Assembly: GCA_013696045.1 (NCBI GenBank)
Contig: JACCZH010000239.1
Coordinates: forward strand, 1 to 17,154
Direction of reading: 5' to 3'
Source of the DNA: Chloroflexia bacterium
GTDB taxonomy: Bacteria; Chloroflexota; Chloroflexia; Thermomicrobiales; CFX8
DNA length: 17,154 nucleotides
Position 1 is the stretch's first letter, and the number at the start of each line of letters is the position of its first letter. The position numbers were made by a program, and so were the translations under genes. Under the pieces are notes generated by a model that worked only from the letters and a program-made list of their open reading frames with translations, was not told the origin of the DNA and did not search any database. Below, one piece after another: positions 7,694 through 15,247 of this stretch.

Positions 7694-8575
7694 TCAGTGT
7701 GCCCCGTGCCTCGCCGCTATCGCGGCGCCTGCGTCCGAAGCGGTGCGCAGGATCATCCGGTTGAGCTGACCATGTTGGAGCAGCCCCGCGATAACAGCTG
7801 CGAAGAACGCGTCGCCGGCGCCGGTCGGATCAATCCCCGCGACCGTTGATGCTGGCACGTGCTGAAACGCAAGCCCGTCGTCGAACCAGGATCCATTCTC
7901 CCCATCCGTGATGACGATGTCTCCGGAGGTGCGGCACTTCAGATGTGCCATGAGTCGTTCGGGAACGACAGGCCATCCCAGCGCTCGCGCGTCATCCAGA
8001 CTCAGTTTTGTGAGATGTGAGACGTCCAGCAAAATCTCTACCGCCTCTACCATCGCGGCACGAGAGCTCCAGATTGAAGGGCGAGGGTTTGGGTCGCTGA
8101 CAATGAGAATGTTGCCGGCGGCAAGCACACGTCGGAGTGTTGCCTCTTGAACACTGGCCGAAGAGCGGTGCGTCATGAGTAGCGAGCTTACGTAGAGGGC
8201 TGTCAATCCAGACGTCAGCGCGTTGTTGACGTCTTCGACGGTCAGTCGCGTGTCGGCAGGCTCGTCACCATAAAACCTGAAGGGCGTGTTGTTGTCCTGA
8301 TGGTCGATGATAGCCAGGCGCGTCGGAGCGTCAACTCGAACTGCTGGGCGACAATCAACGCCTTCACGAACGAGCAGCGCGCGAATGCGGTCCCCGAATC
8401 CGTCCGCCGACAGCGTTCCCAGAAAGCATGAATCAACGCCTGCGCGCTTCAGGTGGATGGCGACATTCAGGGGCGCTCCGCCGATGCGAACAAGCAGCTC
8501 GTTCGTGCCGAGAAGCGAGTCGCCTGGAGGTGGAGAGAGATCGATCAAGGCCTCACCCAGGCACACGACGGACAC
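7694..8575 (-). CDS. PfkB-family sugar kinase (fructokinase-like)
   Basis: This is a ribokinase-fold enzyme that transfers phosphate from ATP to a sugar hydroxyl. The 293 residues carry the N-terminal VVCLGEALIDL (3-13), the PfkB signature GGAPLNVAIHLKRAG (32-46), DPNPRPSIW (161-169) and the C-terminal anion-hole and catalytic motif DPTGAGDAF (249-257), where Asp255 is the expected base. GGAPLNVA and DPNPRPSIW resemble fructokinases, but 2-keto-3-deoxygluconate or nucleoside kinases cannot be excluded. The frame is open to an ATG at 8659 inside rel, but those 28 residues lack family features. The GTG at 8575, 10 nt after the rel stop, gives a natural N-terminus. No good Shine-Dalgarno is seen, so translational coupling to rel is likely. 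Confidence 0.88.
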   Translation of the reverse strand: MSVVCLGEALIDLSPPPGDSLLGTNELLVRIGGAPLNVAIHLKRAGVDSCFLGTLSADGFGDRIRALLVREGVDCRPAVRVDAPTRLAIIDHQDNNTPFRFYGDEPADTRLTVEDVNNALTSGLTALYVSSLLMTHRSSASVQEATLRRVLAAGNILIVSDPNPRPSIWSSRAAMVEAVEILLDVSHLTKLSLDDARALGWPVVPERLMAHLKCRTSGDIVITDGENGSWFDDGLAFQHVPASTVAGIDPTGAGDAFFAAVIAGLLQHGQLNRMILRTASDAGAAIAARHGAH

Positions 8576-8585
8576 TGTGGCTCGA

Positions 8586-10811
8586 CTAGCTGCTGTGGCC
8601 GGATAGTGTTGCACCGGGAGCCTCGCGCCGCACATCAAAGACATCCCGGATGGCTTCAAGTTTCTGGAGCACCCGGCTTAACTGTCGCACGCCGTCAACC
8701 TGAAGGTTAATCATCACGGTAACCGTTTGATCGGGATGAACGTTTGTCAGAACTGTCTGCATACTGACCTTCTCATCGGCTACCAGCGTGGTGATGTCGC
8801 GTAACAACCCCACTCGATCCCAGGCGTCAATGCGAATTGAGACGGGGTACGACTCTTTATGCGCGTCGCCCCAGGAGACCGGCACCAGGCGTCCATCGTC
8901 ATCGACATGCTGGACATTATGGCAGTCGTCACGGTGAACGGTGATTCCGCGGCCGCGTGTGACATAGCCGACAATGTCGTCGCCATAGACCGGACTACAG
9001 CAGTTTGCCAGGCGTGTATACAGGTCGCCGACGCCCATGACCCGTAGCCCGGTCGGGACCGTCGTCTCGGCCTGAGTTTGATTCTGGGGGAGCACATCGC
9101 GTTCGCGTGTTTCAACCAGCTTGGTGGCGATTTGCTGCGGAGAGACCCCGCCATAGCCGACGGCTGCCAGGAAATCTTCGGTGCGCTGGAACGACGTGAA
9201 GAGCCTGGCAACGTCGTCAATTTTCACCTCAAGGTTGAGCCTGCGCAGCTCGCGGTCCAGGGTGTCGCGACCCTGGGCGATGTTCTCATCGCGCTCCTGC
9301 CTGCGGAACCACTGCCTGATCTTCTCTCGCGCCGAAGCCGTGGTTACGTAGCCATTGCTGGACATGAGCCAGTCGCGGCTCGGTCCGACCTTGGTCTTGG
9401 AGGTCATGATCTTGACGACTGCGCCGTTGAGCAGCTTGTGGTCGAGCGGAACCAGCTGGTCGTTGACCTTGGCACCCACGCATTGGTGACCGACCTCGGT
9501 ATGGATTCGATAGGCGAAGTCAACCGGCGTCGCGCCTGCCGGAAGCTCGATAATATCGCCGCGTGGAGTAAAGACGTAGATCATCTCCTGGAAGACGTCG
9601 GACTTCAGCGACTCCACGAACTCGTGCGCGTCAACGATCTCGTCACGCCAGTCCATTAGTTGCCTCAGCCAGGCAATACGTGCTTCAAGGTTGCGGTCGG
9701 TTCGGCTAGGACTTTCCTTGTAACGCCAATGTGCGGCGATGCCGTATTCAGCAATGTGGTGCATGTCATAGGTGCGAATCTGAATCTCGGCGGCGTGACC
9801 TCCGGGGCCGACGACGGCGGTGTGAATCGACTGGTACATGCTCTGTTTAGGGGTGGCGATATAGTCGTCAAACTCGCCCGGCACCGGGTGCCACATCGTG
9901 TGGATGACGCCGAGCGCGGCATAACAGTCCTTGTTCTCGGCCACCATGACGCGAATACCGAGCACGTCATAGATCTCGTCAAAGCTGGCAGCCTTGCGCT
10001 GCATCTTCTGCCAGATCGAATAGATGTGCTTTTGCCGGCCCTCGATTTCGGCTGGGACCTCAGCCTCTGCCAGCGCCGCGGCCAGCTCCCTCTGAACTTC
10101 CATAAGATAGGCGTTACGGTCAGATCCGCGGCGTTCAAGCGCCCGCTCGATTGCGAAATAATTCTGTGGGTCCAGATAGCGGAAGGCCAGATCTTCAAGC
10201 TCGGAACGAATATGAGAAATCCCCAGCCGGTTGGCAAGGGGAGCATAGATTTCCATCGTTTCCAGCGACGTGCGCTGTTGTTTCTCGACCGGTACATGCT
10301 CCAGTGTGCGCATATTGTGTAGCCGGTCTGCGAGCTTAATCAGCACCACCCGCAGATCGTCAACCATGGCCAGGAACATCTTGCGCAGGCTCTCGGCCTG
10401 GCGCTCTTTCTCACGAAGCGCCTGCTCCTCGTCACCAAGGTCACTCGCCCAGGGAATACGCGATAGTTTGGTGACGCCTTCAACGAGTGCCGCGATTCTG
10501 GGACCAAAATGCTTCTGGATATCGTCGATGGTGACATCGGTATCTTCAACGACGTCGTGGAGCAATGCTGCGGTGAGCGTCTCCGGATCGAGTTGCATCT
10601 CGGCCAGAATAATGGCCACCTTCACCGGATGGCTGATATAGAGCTCACCTGATTTGCGGCGCACGCCCGCATGCGCATCATCACTGAACGCATATGCGGC
10701 TTCAATCTGGCTAGTATCCATGCCGGGCAGCTCACGGTGTATTACCGCGAGCAGCTCGTCGAGACTACGCTGGTCGTCGTCGTGAAGAAGTTCCGGAGCG
10801 CGCTGAGCCAT
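8586..10811 (-). CDS. rel: RelA/SpoT-family (p)ppGpp synthetase/hydrolase
   Basis: This long RSH protein (741 residues) makes and probably breaks down the alarmone (p)ppGpp. The HD hydrolase domain (about 30-200) keeps every expected metal or substrate residue: Arg52, His61, HDVVED (85-90) and LADRLHN (160-166). The synthetase domain (about 255-370) has KHIYSIWQKM, DVLGIRV, PGEFDDYIATPKQSMYQSIHT (from 311), EIQIRT (342-347) and AEYGIAAHW. The regulatory half has TGS (about 408-470), a helical region, a Cys-containing segment (LANCCSP, 601-607) and a C-terminal ACT domain (about 656-730). The synthetase signature is EFDD (313-316), the EXDD form known from RelA, rather than the RXKD form of most two-function enzymes. 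The ATG at 10811 is chosen; an in-frame TTG 18 nt upstream is possible. A good promoter lies upstream and a PfkB kinase follows after 10 nt. Confidence 0.95.
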   Translation of the reverse strand: MAQRAPELLHDDDQRSLDELLAVIHRELPGMDTSQIEAAYAFSDDAHAGVRRKSGELYISHPVKVAIILAEMQLDPETLTAALLHDVVEDTDVTIDDIQKHFGPRIAALVEGVTKLSRIPWASDLGDEEQALREKERQAESLRKMFLAMVDDLRVVLIKLADRLHNMRTLEHVPVEKQQRTSLETMEIYAPLANRLGISHIRSELEDLAFRYLDPQNYFAIERALERRGSDRNAYLMEVQRELAAALAEAEVPAEIEGRQKHIYSIWQKMQRKAASFDEIYDVLGIRVMVAENKDCYAALGVIHTMWHPVPGEFDDYIATPKQSMYQSIHTAVVGPGGHAAEIQIRTYDMHHIAEYGIAAHWRYKESPSRTDRNLEARIAWLRQLMDWRDEIVDAHEFVESLKSDVFQEMIYVFTPRGDIIELPAGATPVDFAYRIHTEVGHQCVGAKVNDQLVPLDHKLLNGAVVKIMTSKTKVGPSRDWLMSSNGYVTTASAREKIRQWFRRQERDENIAQGRDTLDRELRRLNLEVKIDDVARLFTSFQRTEDFLAAVGYGGVSPQQIATKLVETRERDVLPQNQTQAETTVPTGLRVMGVGDLYTRLANCCSPVYGDDIVGYVTRGRGITVHRDDCHNVQHVDDDGRLVPVSWGDAHKESYPVSIRIDAWDRVGLLRDITTLVADEKVSMQTVLTNVHPDQTVTVMINLQVDGVRQLSRVLQKLEAIRDVFDVRREAPGATLSGHSS

Positions 10812-10856
10812 GTGTACCCGCTGTCTCAATCGAAAGGATTACTGTCCATGCCGAAT

Positions 10857-10871
10857 CGAACAGGATGTTCG
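10857..10871. promoter_or_regulatory. 15-bp palindrome in the rel leader
   Basis: CGAACA-GGA-TGTTCG is a perfect inverted repeat with a 3-base centre, 46-60 bases upstream of the rel start and within the leader expected from the promoter at 10949-10977. It resembles the Gram-positive LexA box CGAAC-N4-GTTCG but has five central bases instead of four. It could be an operator or a small RNA hairpin; neither is shown. Confidence 0.35.
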
Positions 10872-10948
10872 GACGGACGCAAGCATGTTTCTGTTGTCAG
10901 GTTCACGTGCGATCAACTCTGCGAAGAAATAGCGCTAATAAGGTTGTC

Positions 10949-10977
10949 AGTCTATCTAGCGATTGGGAGTGTGTCAA
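10949..10977 (-). promoter_or_regulatory. Sigma-70-type promoter for rel
   Basis: Read leftward, the -35 box TTGACA (10977-10972) matches the consensus exactly. It is 17 bp from the -10 box TAGACT (10954-10949), which matches four of six bases. Transcription would begin near 10942, leaving a leader of about 130 nt before the rel ATG. This is the best promoter match in the window. The remainder of the rel-moeA gap (10812-11089) shows no gene and no equally good rightward promoter; a TATTAT at 11056-11061 lacks a convincing -35. Confidence 0.6.
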
Positions 10978-11076
10978 AGGACGGCTCGCGATGTTACGCA
11001 CCTCTGCCTGCACTGGCGGGCGATGGAACCGTGCCCGTGCGCTATGATGTGACCGTATTATAGATGAGAACCTGTT

Positions 11077-11081
11077 GGAGG
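11077..11081 (+). promoter_or_regulatory. Ribosome binding site deciding the moeA start
   Basis: GGAGG ends 8 nt before the GTG at 11090, an ideal spacing. It favours that GTG over the in-frame TTG at 11075, which overlaps the motif, and the ATG at 11114. Confidence 0.7.
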
Positions 11082-11089
11082 CCCATGAC

Positions 11090-12328
11090 GTGTCGACCGC
11101 CGATCTCGATCGCATGTTACACCCGGAGGAAGCGCGTGAGATCGTGCTGCGCTTCGCGAAACCACTATCTCCTGAGCTGGCGCCACTAGAAGAAGCCGGT
11201 GATCGGGTGCTGGCGCAGGCACTGGTGGCCCATGTGGATCTTCCGCCTTTTCGAGCGTCCACAATGGACGGTTATGCTGTCGTTCATTCTGATTCCATGA
11301 AGTCGCGCCAGGTGCTGGGTTCAGGGTTCGCGGGCGCTGAGTCTGGCCTGGTGGTCCAGCCCGGAACCGTAACGAAGATCATGACCGGCGCGCCGGTTCC
11401 TGATGGGGCGACGGCAGTCGTAATGGTTGAGAACACGCGCAGCGACGGCTCCGGCGTCGCGATTCTCCAACAGCACGTCGTCGAGGGTGAAAATATCCGT
11501 CCTGTTGGGGCGGATATGCGCGCTGGCGATGAGCTGGTGGCCGCGGGATCGATACTCGGACCCGCTGAGATAGGTTTGCTGGCAAGCTTGGGACATGATG
11601 CCGTCCGGGTAGGCCGGCGGCCCAAGGTCGCTATCATGTCCACCGGCGACGAGCTGGTTGCTCCAGGCGAGAAACCGGGTCCCGGCCAGATTCGTGATTC
11701 CAACCGTTTCTCATTGGCTGTTGCGGTGCGCAGGGCCGGCGCTGAGGTGGTGCTGAACCGGCACGTCCTCGACACTGAGCGCGAGCTGCGGAAGGCGTTT
11801 ACCCAGGCGTTGGGGGCCGCAGATGTCATTGTCACCAGTGGCGGCGTGTCCATGGGAGATCGTGATCTCGTGAAAGGCTTGCTTGGCGAGCTGGCCGAGG
11901 TGCGCTTTCGCCGCGTGTTCATGAAGCCTGGTAAGCCACTCAACTTCGCGACGATCGGCGACCAGCTGTTGTTTGGATTACCGGGCAATCCGGTGAGCTG
12001 CCTGGTGTCCTTCCAGATGTTTGTCCGGCCGGCGCTGCTGGTCATGCAATCCGCGCCTGCTGAGATCTTGCCGACTGTTGACGTGGAGATTAGCCATGAT
12101 ATTAGCTCTACCGACCGCATCGAGTTTCAAAGAGCGGTGGTCTGGACAGGGGCCGACGGACGGCTGATGGCCAGGAACACCGGGTCGCAGATGTCGGCCC
12201 GGCTTGCGTCATTTATTGGATCGAATGCCTTCCTGATTGTCCATCCTAGTGAGACAACGTTCCGGCAGGGCACCAGGCTGAGCGCGCTGATGGTGTCGCC
12301 ACCGTATGGAAACGAGCCGGAGAATTGA
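11090..12328 (+). CDS. moeA: Molybdopterin molybdenumtransferase
   Basis: MoeA inserts molybdate into adenylylated molybdopterin, the last common step of molybdenum cofactor synthesis. The 412 residues match the usual length. Visible motifs are FRASTMDGYAV (54-64, Asp60), TGAPVPDGATAVVMVE (99-114), NIRPVGADMRAGDEL (135-149, Asp142), MSTGDELV (183-190, Glu188), the MPT-binding TSGGVSMGDRD (249-259), KPGKPLNFA (279-287) and GLPGNPVS (296-303). The acidic residues 60, 142, 188 and 228 correspond to the functional set described in E. coli MoeA. The GTG start is set by GGAGG. The stop overlaps the TTG start of the next gene. moaE, from the same pathway, lies about 4.5 kb to the right on the other strand. 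Confidence 0.95.
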   Translation: MSTADLDRMLHPEEAREIVLRFAKPLSPELAPLEEAGDRVLAQALVAHVDLPPFRASTMDGYAVVHSDSMKSRQVLGSGFAGAESGLVVQPGTVTKIMTGAPVPDGATAVVMVENTRSDGSGVAILQQHVVEGENIRPVGADMRAGDELVAAGSILGPAEIGLLASLGHDAVRVGRRPKVAIMSTGDELVAPGEKPGPGQIRDSNRFSLAVAVRRAGAEVVLNRHVLDTERELRKAFTQALGAADVIVTSGGVSMGDRDLVKGLLGELAEVRFRRVFMKPGKPLNFATIGDQLLFGLPGNPVSCLVSFQMFVRPALLVMQSAPAEILPTVDVEISHDISSTDRIEFQRAVVWTGADGRLMARNTGSQMSARLASFIGSNAFLIVHPSETTFRQGTRLSALMVSPPYGNEPEN

Positions 12329-12792
12329 GGGTAGAACGCCTGTCCCTGCTGCTTCTGGCGCTCATTGCAGTGGTGATGGGCGTGAACTATGTAAGCGCGA
12401 GCAGCAGATTTCTTCATGCCAACCGGGCCTTCCAGGAGCTGACATTGGAACTGGATTCGTTCACCTACCGCAATCCCCAATCGCCGGTTTATTATGCGAT
12501 TACCATCAGGAATCCAGCCAACACCGAAGTTGAAGTCATTGCCATCCGAACGACACTGCACTCGGGTCTGCAGCTGGTTGGAGGAGGAGAGATACGAGCG
12601 GCCGAGGTTCTGGCGACGGACGAGTCGACAACCTACGAGGTTACCGCTCGCATCAGCGACGTTTCGCTGGTGGAGCGCGCGGAATCCGAGGGGCCGATTG
12701 AATGGATAGTTCGCGGAGAGGTCCTGGTGCGGCTCGACCTGGACATGACGCCGGTCTGGATACGGTTTAGCGCGGACGCCGTGTCGTCGTGA
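12325..12792 (+). CDS. Membrane-anchored beta-rich protein, unrecognised
   Basis: This gene encodes 155 residues with no family that I recognise firmly. A short basic N-terminus (MRVERL) and a hydrophobic stretch (about 7-23) form a signal anchor or signal peptide. The rest is predicted outside the membrane, rich in alternating hydrophobic and polar residues, consistent with one beta-sandwich domain. The segment YYAITIRNPANTEVEVIAIR (56-75) resembles the Asn-Pro strand pattern of LEA14/WHy-type or Ig-like domains; this is a weak analogy. The TTG start forms a TTGA overlap with the moeA stop. GGAG lies only 2 nt upstream, so translational coupling is more likely than independent initiation. 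The TGA stop overlaps the next gene in TGATG. The tight packing with same-strand neighbours and the protein-like composition support a real gene. Confidence 0.7.
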   Translation: MRVERLSLLLLALIAVVMGVNYVSASSRFLHANRAFQELTLELDSFTYRNPQSPVYYAITIRNPANTEVEVIAIRTTLHSGLQLVGGGEIRAAEVLATDESTTYEVTARISDVSLVERAESEGPIEWIVRGEVLVRLDLDMTPVWIRFSADAVSS

Positions 12793-13193
12793 TGCATCAC
12801 ATGCGAACGGTACTGGTATGCGTGTTTGGGACAATCGCTATGGCCGGGCTGATCGCGAGCACGACCGAAGACTTGCGGGCACTCACCCTGGTTGCGATTC
12901 CAGGCGCGCTGCAGCTTCCAGGCATCATCCTGATCGGGATGCTGTGCGGATTTGCCGTGAGATCCGCAGCCGCGGCGACCATTGCGCTTGTTGCTATTGC
13001 AATCGGCGGTGCGCTCCTGTCAGGTCTGTCGATTGCATTCGCGGGGTTCCAGAGCGAGTCGGCGTACGTCTTTCTGCTCAACCGGGGCACGGTTCAAGGT
13101 TTCTTCGCGCTCATTCTAATCTTTTGCTTTGGCATGATCGGGGTTGTGATGGCGATGCTGATGAATGTGTTTGTGCGGCAGCTCGATATTTAG
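12792..13193 (+). CDS. Small integral membrane protein, four predicted helices
   Basis: This gene encodes 133 residues, almost entirely hydrophobic, with four likely membrane helices at about 6-24, 34-56, 60-86 and 102-127. I do not recognise a family or a catalytic motif. The loop between helices 3 and 4 (FQSESAYVFLLNRGTVQG) is the main polar part. The ATG at 12792 shares a base with the preceding stop (TGATG), a typical coupling arrangement; GTG at 12789 or ATG at 12801 are possible alternatives. It follows the anchored beta-rich protein and precedes the S9 peptidase by 22 bp, so it probably belongs to the moeA cluster transcript. The two small genes may encode partners in the envelope, which is inference from position only. 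Confidence 0.68.
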   Translation: MHHMRTVLVCVFGTIAMAGLIASTTEDLRALTLVAIPGALQLPGIILIGMLCGFAVRSAAAATIALVAIAIGGALLSGLSIAFAGFQSESAYVFLLNRGTVQGFFALILIFCFGMIGVVMAMLMNVFVRQLDI

Positions 13194-13201
13194 GCAACAT
13201 C

Positions 13202-13208
13202 AGGGAGG
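13202..13208 (+). promoter_or_regulatory. Strong ribosome binding site for the S9 peptidase
   Basis: AGGGAGG ends 7 nt before the ATG at 13216. It fixes this start against an upstream GTG-type extension to 13165 that would overlap the preceding gene. Confidence 0.75.
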
Positions 13209-13215
13209 CGCTCAT

Positions 13216-15174
13216 ATGGTGGGTAAACAGCGAATCGAGACGGACGATTTGTTTCGGATCAAGCTGGTGAACGATCCTGACGTCTCTCCGGACAGCTCAA
13301 CCGTCGTATTCACCGTGACCGAGCTGGATCGTGAAGACAACCGCTATCGAGCCGCCCTCTGGGTGGTTAGTCTTGAAGGCGGCGAGCCGAAACGATTGAC
13401 GTCCGGGCAGCACCGCGACGGTCAACCACAATGGTCACCGGACGGACATCACATCGCGTTCACGTCCGATCGCGATCCCGACGACCGCGGCAAGGGGCAG
13501 ATCTGGCTACTCGAGACTCGTGGCGGCGAGCCGCGGAGGTTTACCAACCTTGATTCGCCGGTTGAGTCGTTCAGCTGGTCGCCTGATAGCCGCTCTATCG
13601 TGTGCGTATCCAAGGTGCGCGAGCGGCCGGCCAACCCGGATTCTGACGTTCGGCATATCACCACGATCCGGTACAAGTTCGACGGCGAGGGTTTTCTGGA
13701 CGATAGGTACCGGCAGATCTTCACGGTTGAAGTCGCGAGCGGTGAAACCAGGCAGATTACCCAAGGCGCATTTGAGCACACAACTCCGGCGTGGTCTCCA
13801 ACCGGGTTTGAAATCGCCTTTGCCGCGAACCTGAATGAGGGCTGGGAGCTGGCGAGCACCAGAGACATCCATGTCATCCGGCCGGATAGTCTGAGCATGC
13901 GCCGGCTGAGCGACGGCGCCGGCTCGTGGAGTTCACCAAGCTGGTCGCCCGACGGTACCCGAATCGCCTGCTATGGCACCCGCAACCTCAAGAGCGATTC
14001 TCCACGAACCGAGGTGTTCATAATGCCGGCCGGTGGTGGCTCGCCACAATCGGTTAGCGAGACGTTTGACCGCTCGTTCAGCGATGGCTGTATCGCCGAT
14101 CTCGTTAGTTATCCTGGCCGGCCGCCGCTCTGGGTAGGTGAAAACGAGGTTTGCGGCGTATATGGCGACAAGGGTTCCGTCCGGTTGGCCCGGCTGCGTG
14201 TTGATGACGAACAGGTATCAGCTATGACCGGCGAGGGCCGGCGCGTCGGGGCGTTAGCTGTGACGTCAGAGGGTGGTTTCGTGTATGCCGGCAATGATTC
14301 TGTGTCGCCGGGCGAGCTTTTTTCCTGTGAGTCCGAAGGCTCCAACGAACACCGTCTGACGCGGATCAACCTGGACTGGCTGGAATCGGTTGAGATCGCT
14401 GAGCCGGAGCCGTTTTCGGTGGCCAGCGAAGACGGCTGTGAGGTTCATGGCTGGCTCCTGAAGCCAGTTGGGTTCACTGAAGGCGCCAAATACCCGCTGC
14501 TGTTGCAAATCCACGGCGGACCGTTCGGGATGTATGGCGAGACGTTCATGCACGAGTTTCAGCTTCTGGCGTCCAAGTGTTACGTTGTTCTGTATACGAA
14601 TCCGCGGGGATCGACCGGCTATGGCGATAAATGGGCGCAGGGTCTGCATCTCAACTGGGGCATCAACGACATGCCGGACCAGATGGCCGCGGTCGATTGG
14701 GCAATAGCACAGGGCTTTGTCGACGAGAAACGGCTAGGAGTTCTGGGTGGATCGTACGGCGGATTCATGACGAACTGGATCATCGGCCACACGGATCGCT
14801 TCAAAGCCGCCTGCACGATGAGGACGCTCTCTAACCTGTACTCGGCTTATGGCACCGACGACATCATGTTTCGGGGCACCGAGGACCTGTTCGGCGCCGA
14901 TCCGTGGGACGATTCAAGCGTGTACTGGAAACTCTCTCCAATCTCCTACGTGGAGCAGATTGAAACGCCACTGCTAATCATCCACTCGGAAGAAGATTAT
15001 CGTTGCCCTATCGGCCAGGCCGAAGAGTTGTTCACGGCCCTCAAGAGGCGCGGGAAGACGGTTGAGCTCGTGCGTTTCCCGGATGAGAACCACGGTCTCT
15101 CGCGCACCGGCCAGCCAAAACATCGCGTTGAGCGCCTGAACTTCATTACTGAGTGGTTTGACCGACATCTGTAG
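13216..15174 (+). CDS. S9-family serine peptidase (acylaminoacyl-peptidase/prolyl oligopeptidase type)
   Basis: This is a 652-residue, probably cytoplasmic peptidase without a signal sequence. The N-terminal part (about 10-390) is a beta-propeller with PD40-type repeats, seen in QWSPDGHHIAF (72-82), SWSPDSRSIV (120-129), AWSPTGFEIAF (192-202) and SWSPDGTRIAC (242-252). The C-terminal alpha/beta hydrolase domain (about 400-652) has the oxyanion region HGGPFGMYG (433-441), the nucleophile motif GGSYGGF (511-517, Ser513), the acid in SEEDYRCP (Asp594) and the catalytic His in DENHGLSR (His626). The complete triad and NPRGSTGYG (462-470) place it near acylaminoacyl-peptidases, which remove residues from short or blocked peptides; the exact substrate is unknown. 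The strong Shine-Dalgarno fixes the start. It is the last gene of the moeA cluster and converges on the M20 peptidase. Confidence 0.93.
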   Translation: MVGKQRIETDDLFRIKLVNDPDVSPDSSTVVFTVTELDREDNRYRAALWVVSLEGGEPKRLTSGQHRDGQPQWSPDGHHIAFTSDRDPDDRGKGQIWLLETRGGEPRRFTNLDSPVESFSWSPDSRSIVCVSKVRERPANPDSDVRHITTIRYKFDGEGFLDDRYRQIFTVEVASGETRQITQGAFEHTTPAWSPTGFEIAFAANLNEGWELASTRDIHVIRPDSLSMRRLSDGAGSWSSPSWSPDGTRIACYGTRNLKSDSPRTEVFIMPAGGGSPQSVSETFDRSFSDGCIADLVSYPGRPPLWVGENEVCGVYGDKGSVRLARLRVDDEQVSAMTGEGRRVGALAVTSEGGFVYAGNDSVSPGELFSCESEGSNEHRLTRINLDWLESVEIAEPEPFSVASEDGCEVHGWLLKPVGFTEGAKYPLLLQIHGGPFGMYGETFMHEFQLLASKCYVVLYTNPRGSTGYGDKWAQGLHLNWGINDMPDQMAAVDWAIAQGFVDEKRLGVLGGSYGGFMTNWIIGHTDRFKAACTMRTLSNLYSAYGTDDIMFRGTEDLFGADPWDDSSVYWKLSPISYVEQIETPLLIIHSEEDYRCPIGQAEELFTALKRRGKTVELVRFPDENHGLSRTGQPKHRVERLNFITEWFDRHL

Positions 15175-15186
15175 AACGTGAGGTTG

Positions 15187-15212
15187 GCGGAACCGGATTC
15201 ATTCGGTTCCGC
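15187..15212. terminator. Bidirectional hairpin between the convergent S9 and M20 genes
   Basis: The 9-base arms GCGGAACCG (15187-15195) and CGGTTCCGC (15204-15212) are perfectly complementary around loop GATTCATT. The hairpin lies 12 bp after the S9 stop and 35 bp beyond the M20 stop. No T-run follows on either strand, so it may act with Rho, or as a 3'-end stabiliser, rather than as a classical intrinsic terminator. Confidence 0.55.
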
Positions 15213-15247
15213 TCAAGGTGACAGCCGTAACGGGACACCGTTTTACA

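Noticed and set aside
7712..7727. Hairpin CGCCGC-TATC-GCGGCG near the obgE/pfkB convergent stops
   Set aside because: It lies inside the coding end of the PfkB gene, with GC-rich codons and no T-run. It is not supportable as a terminator.
9660..10322. A 220-codon open frame on the plus strand
   Set aside because: It is antisense to the most conserved part of rel, and no protein family is visible.
10671..11063. A 130-codon rightward frame covering the rel-moeA gap
   Set aside because: It overlaps the rel start in antisense and crosses the rel promoter. It has no Shine-Dalgarno and no protein-like pattern.
11284..12120. A 278-codon open frame on the minus strand
   Set aside because: It lies wholly antisense to moeA, and its product is Ser/Thr/Arg-rich with no family features. 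It is a shadow of codon bias.
12127..12834. A 235-codon open frame on the minus strand across the moeA end and the small gene
   Set aside because: It has no recognisable domain or ribosome binding site, and it opposes two rightward genes with coupled starts. The composition looks like a shadow.
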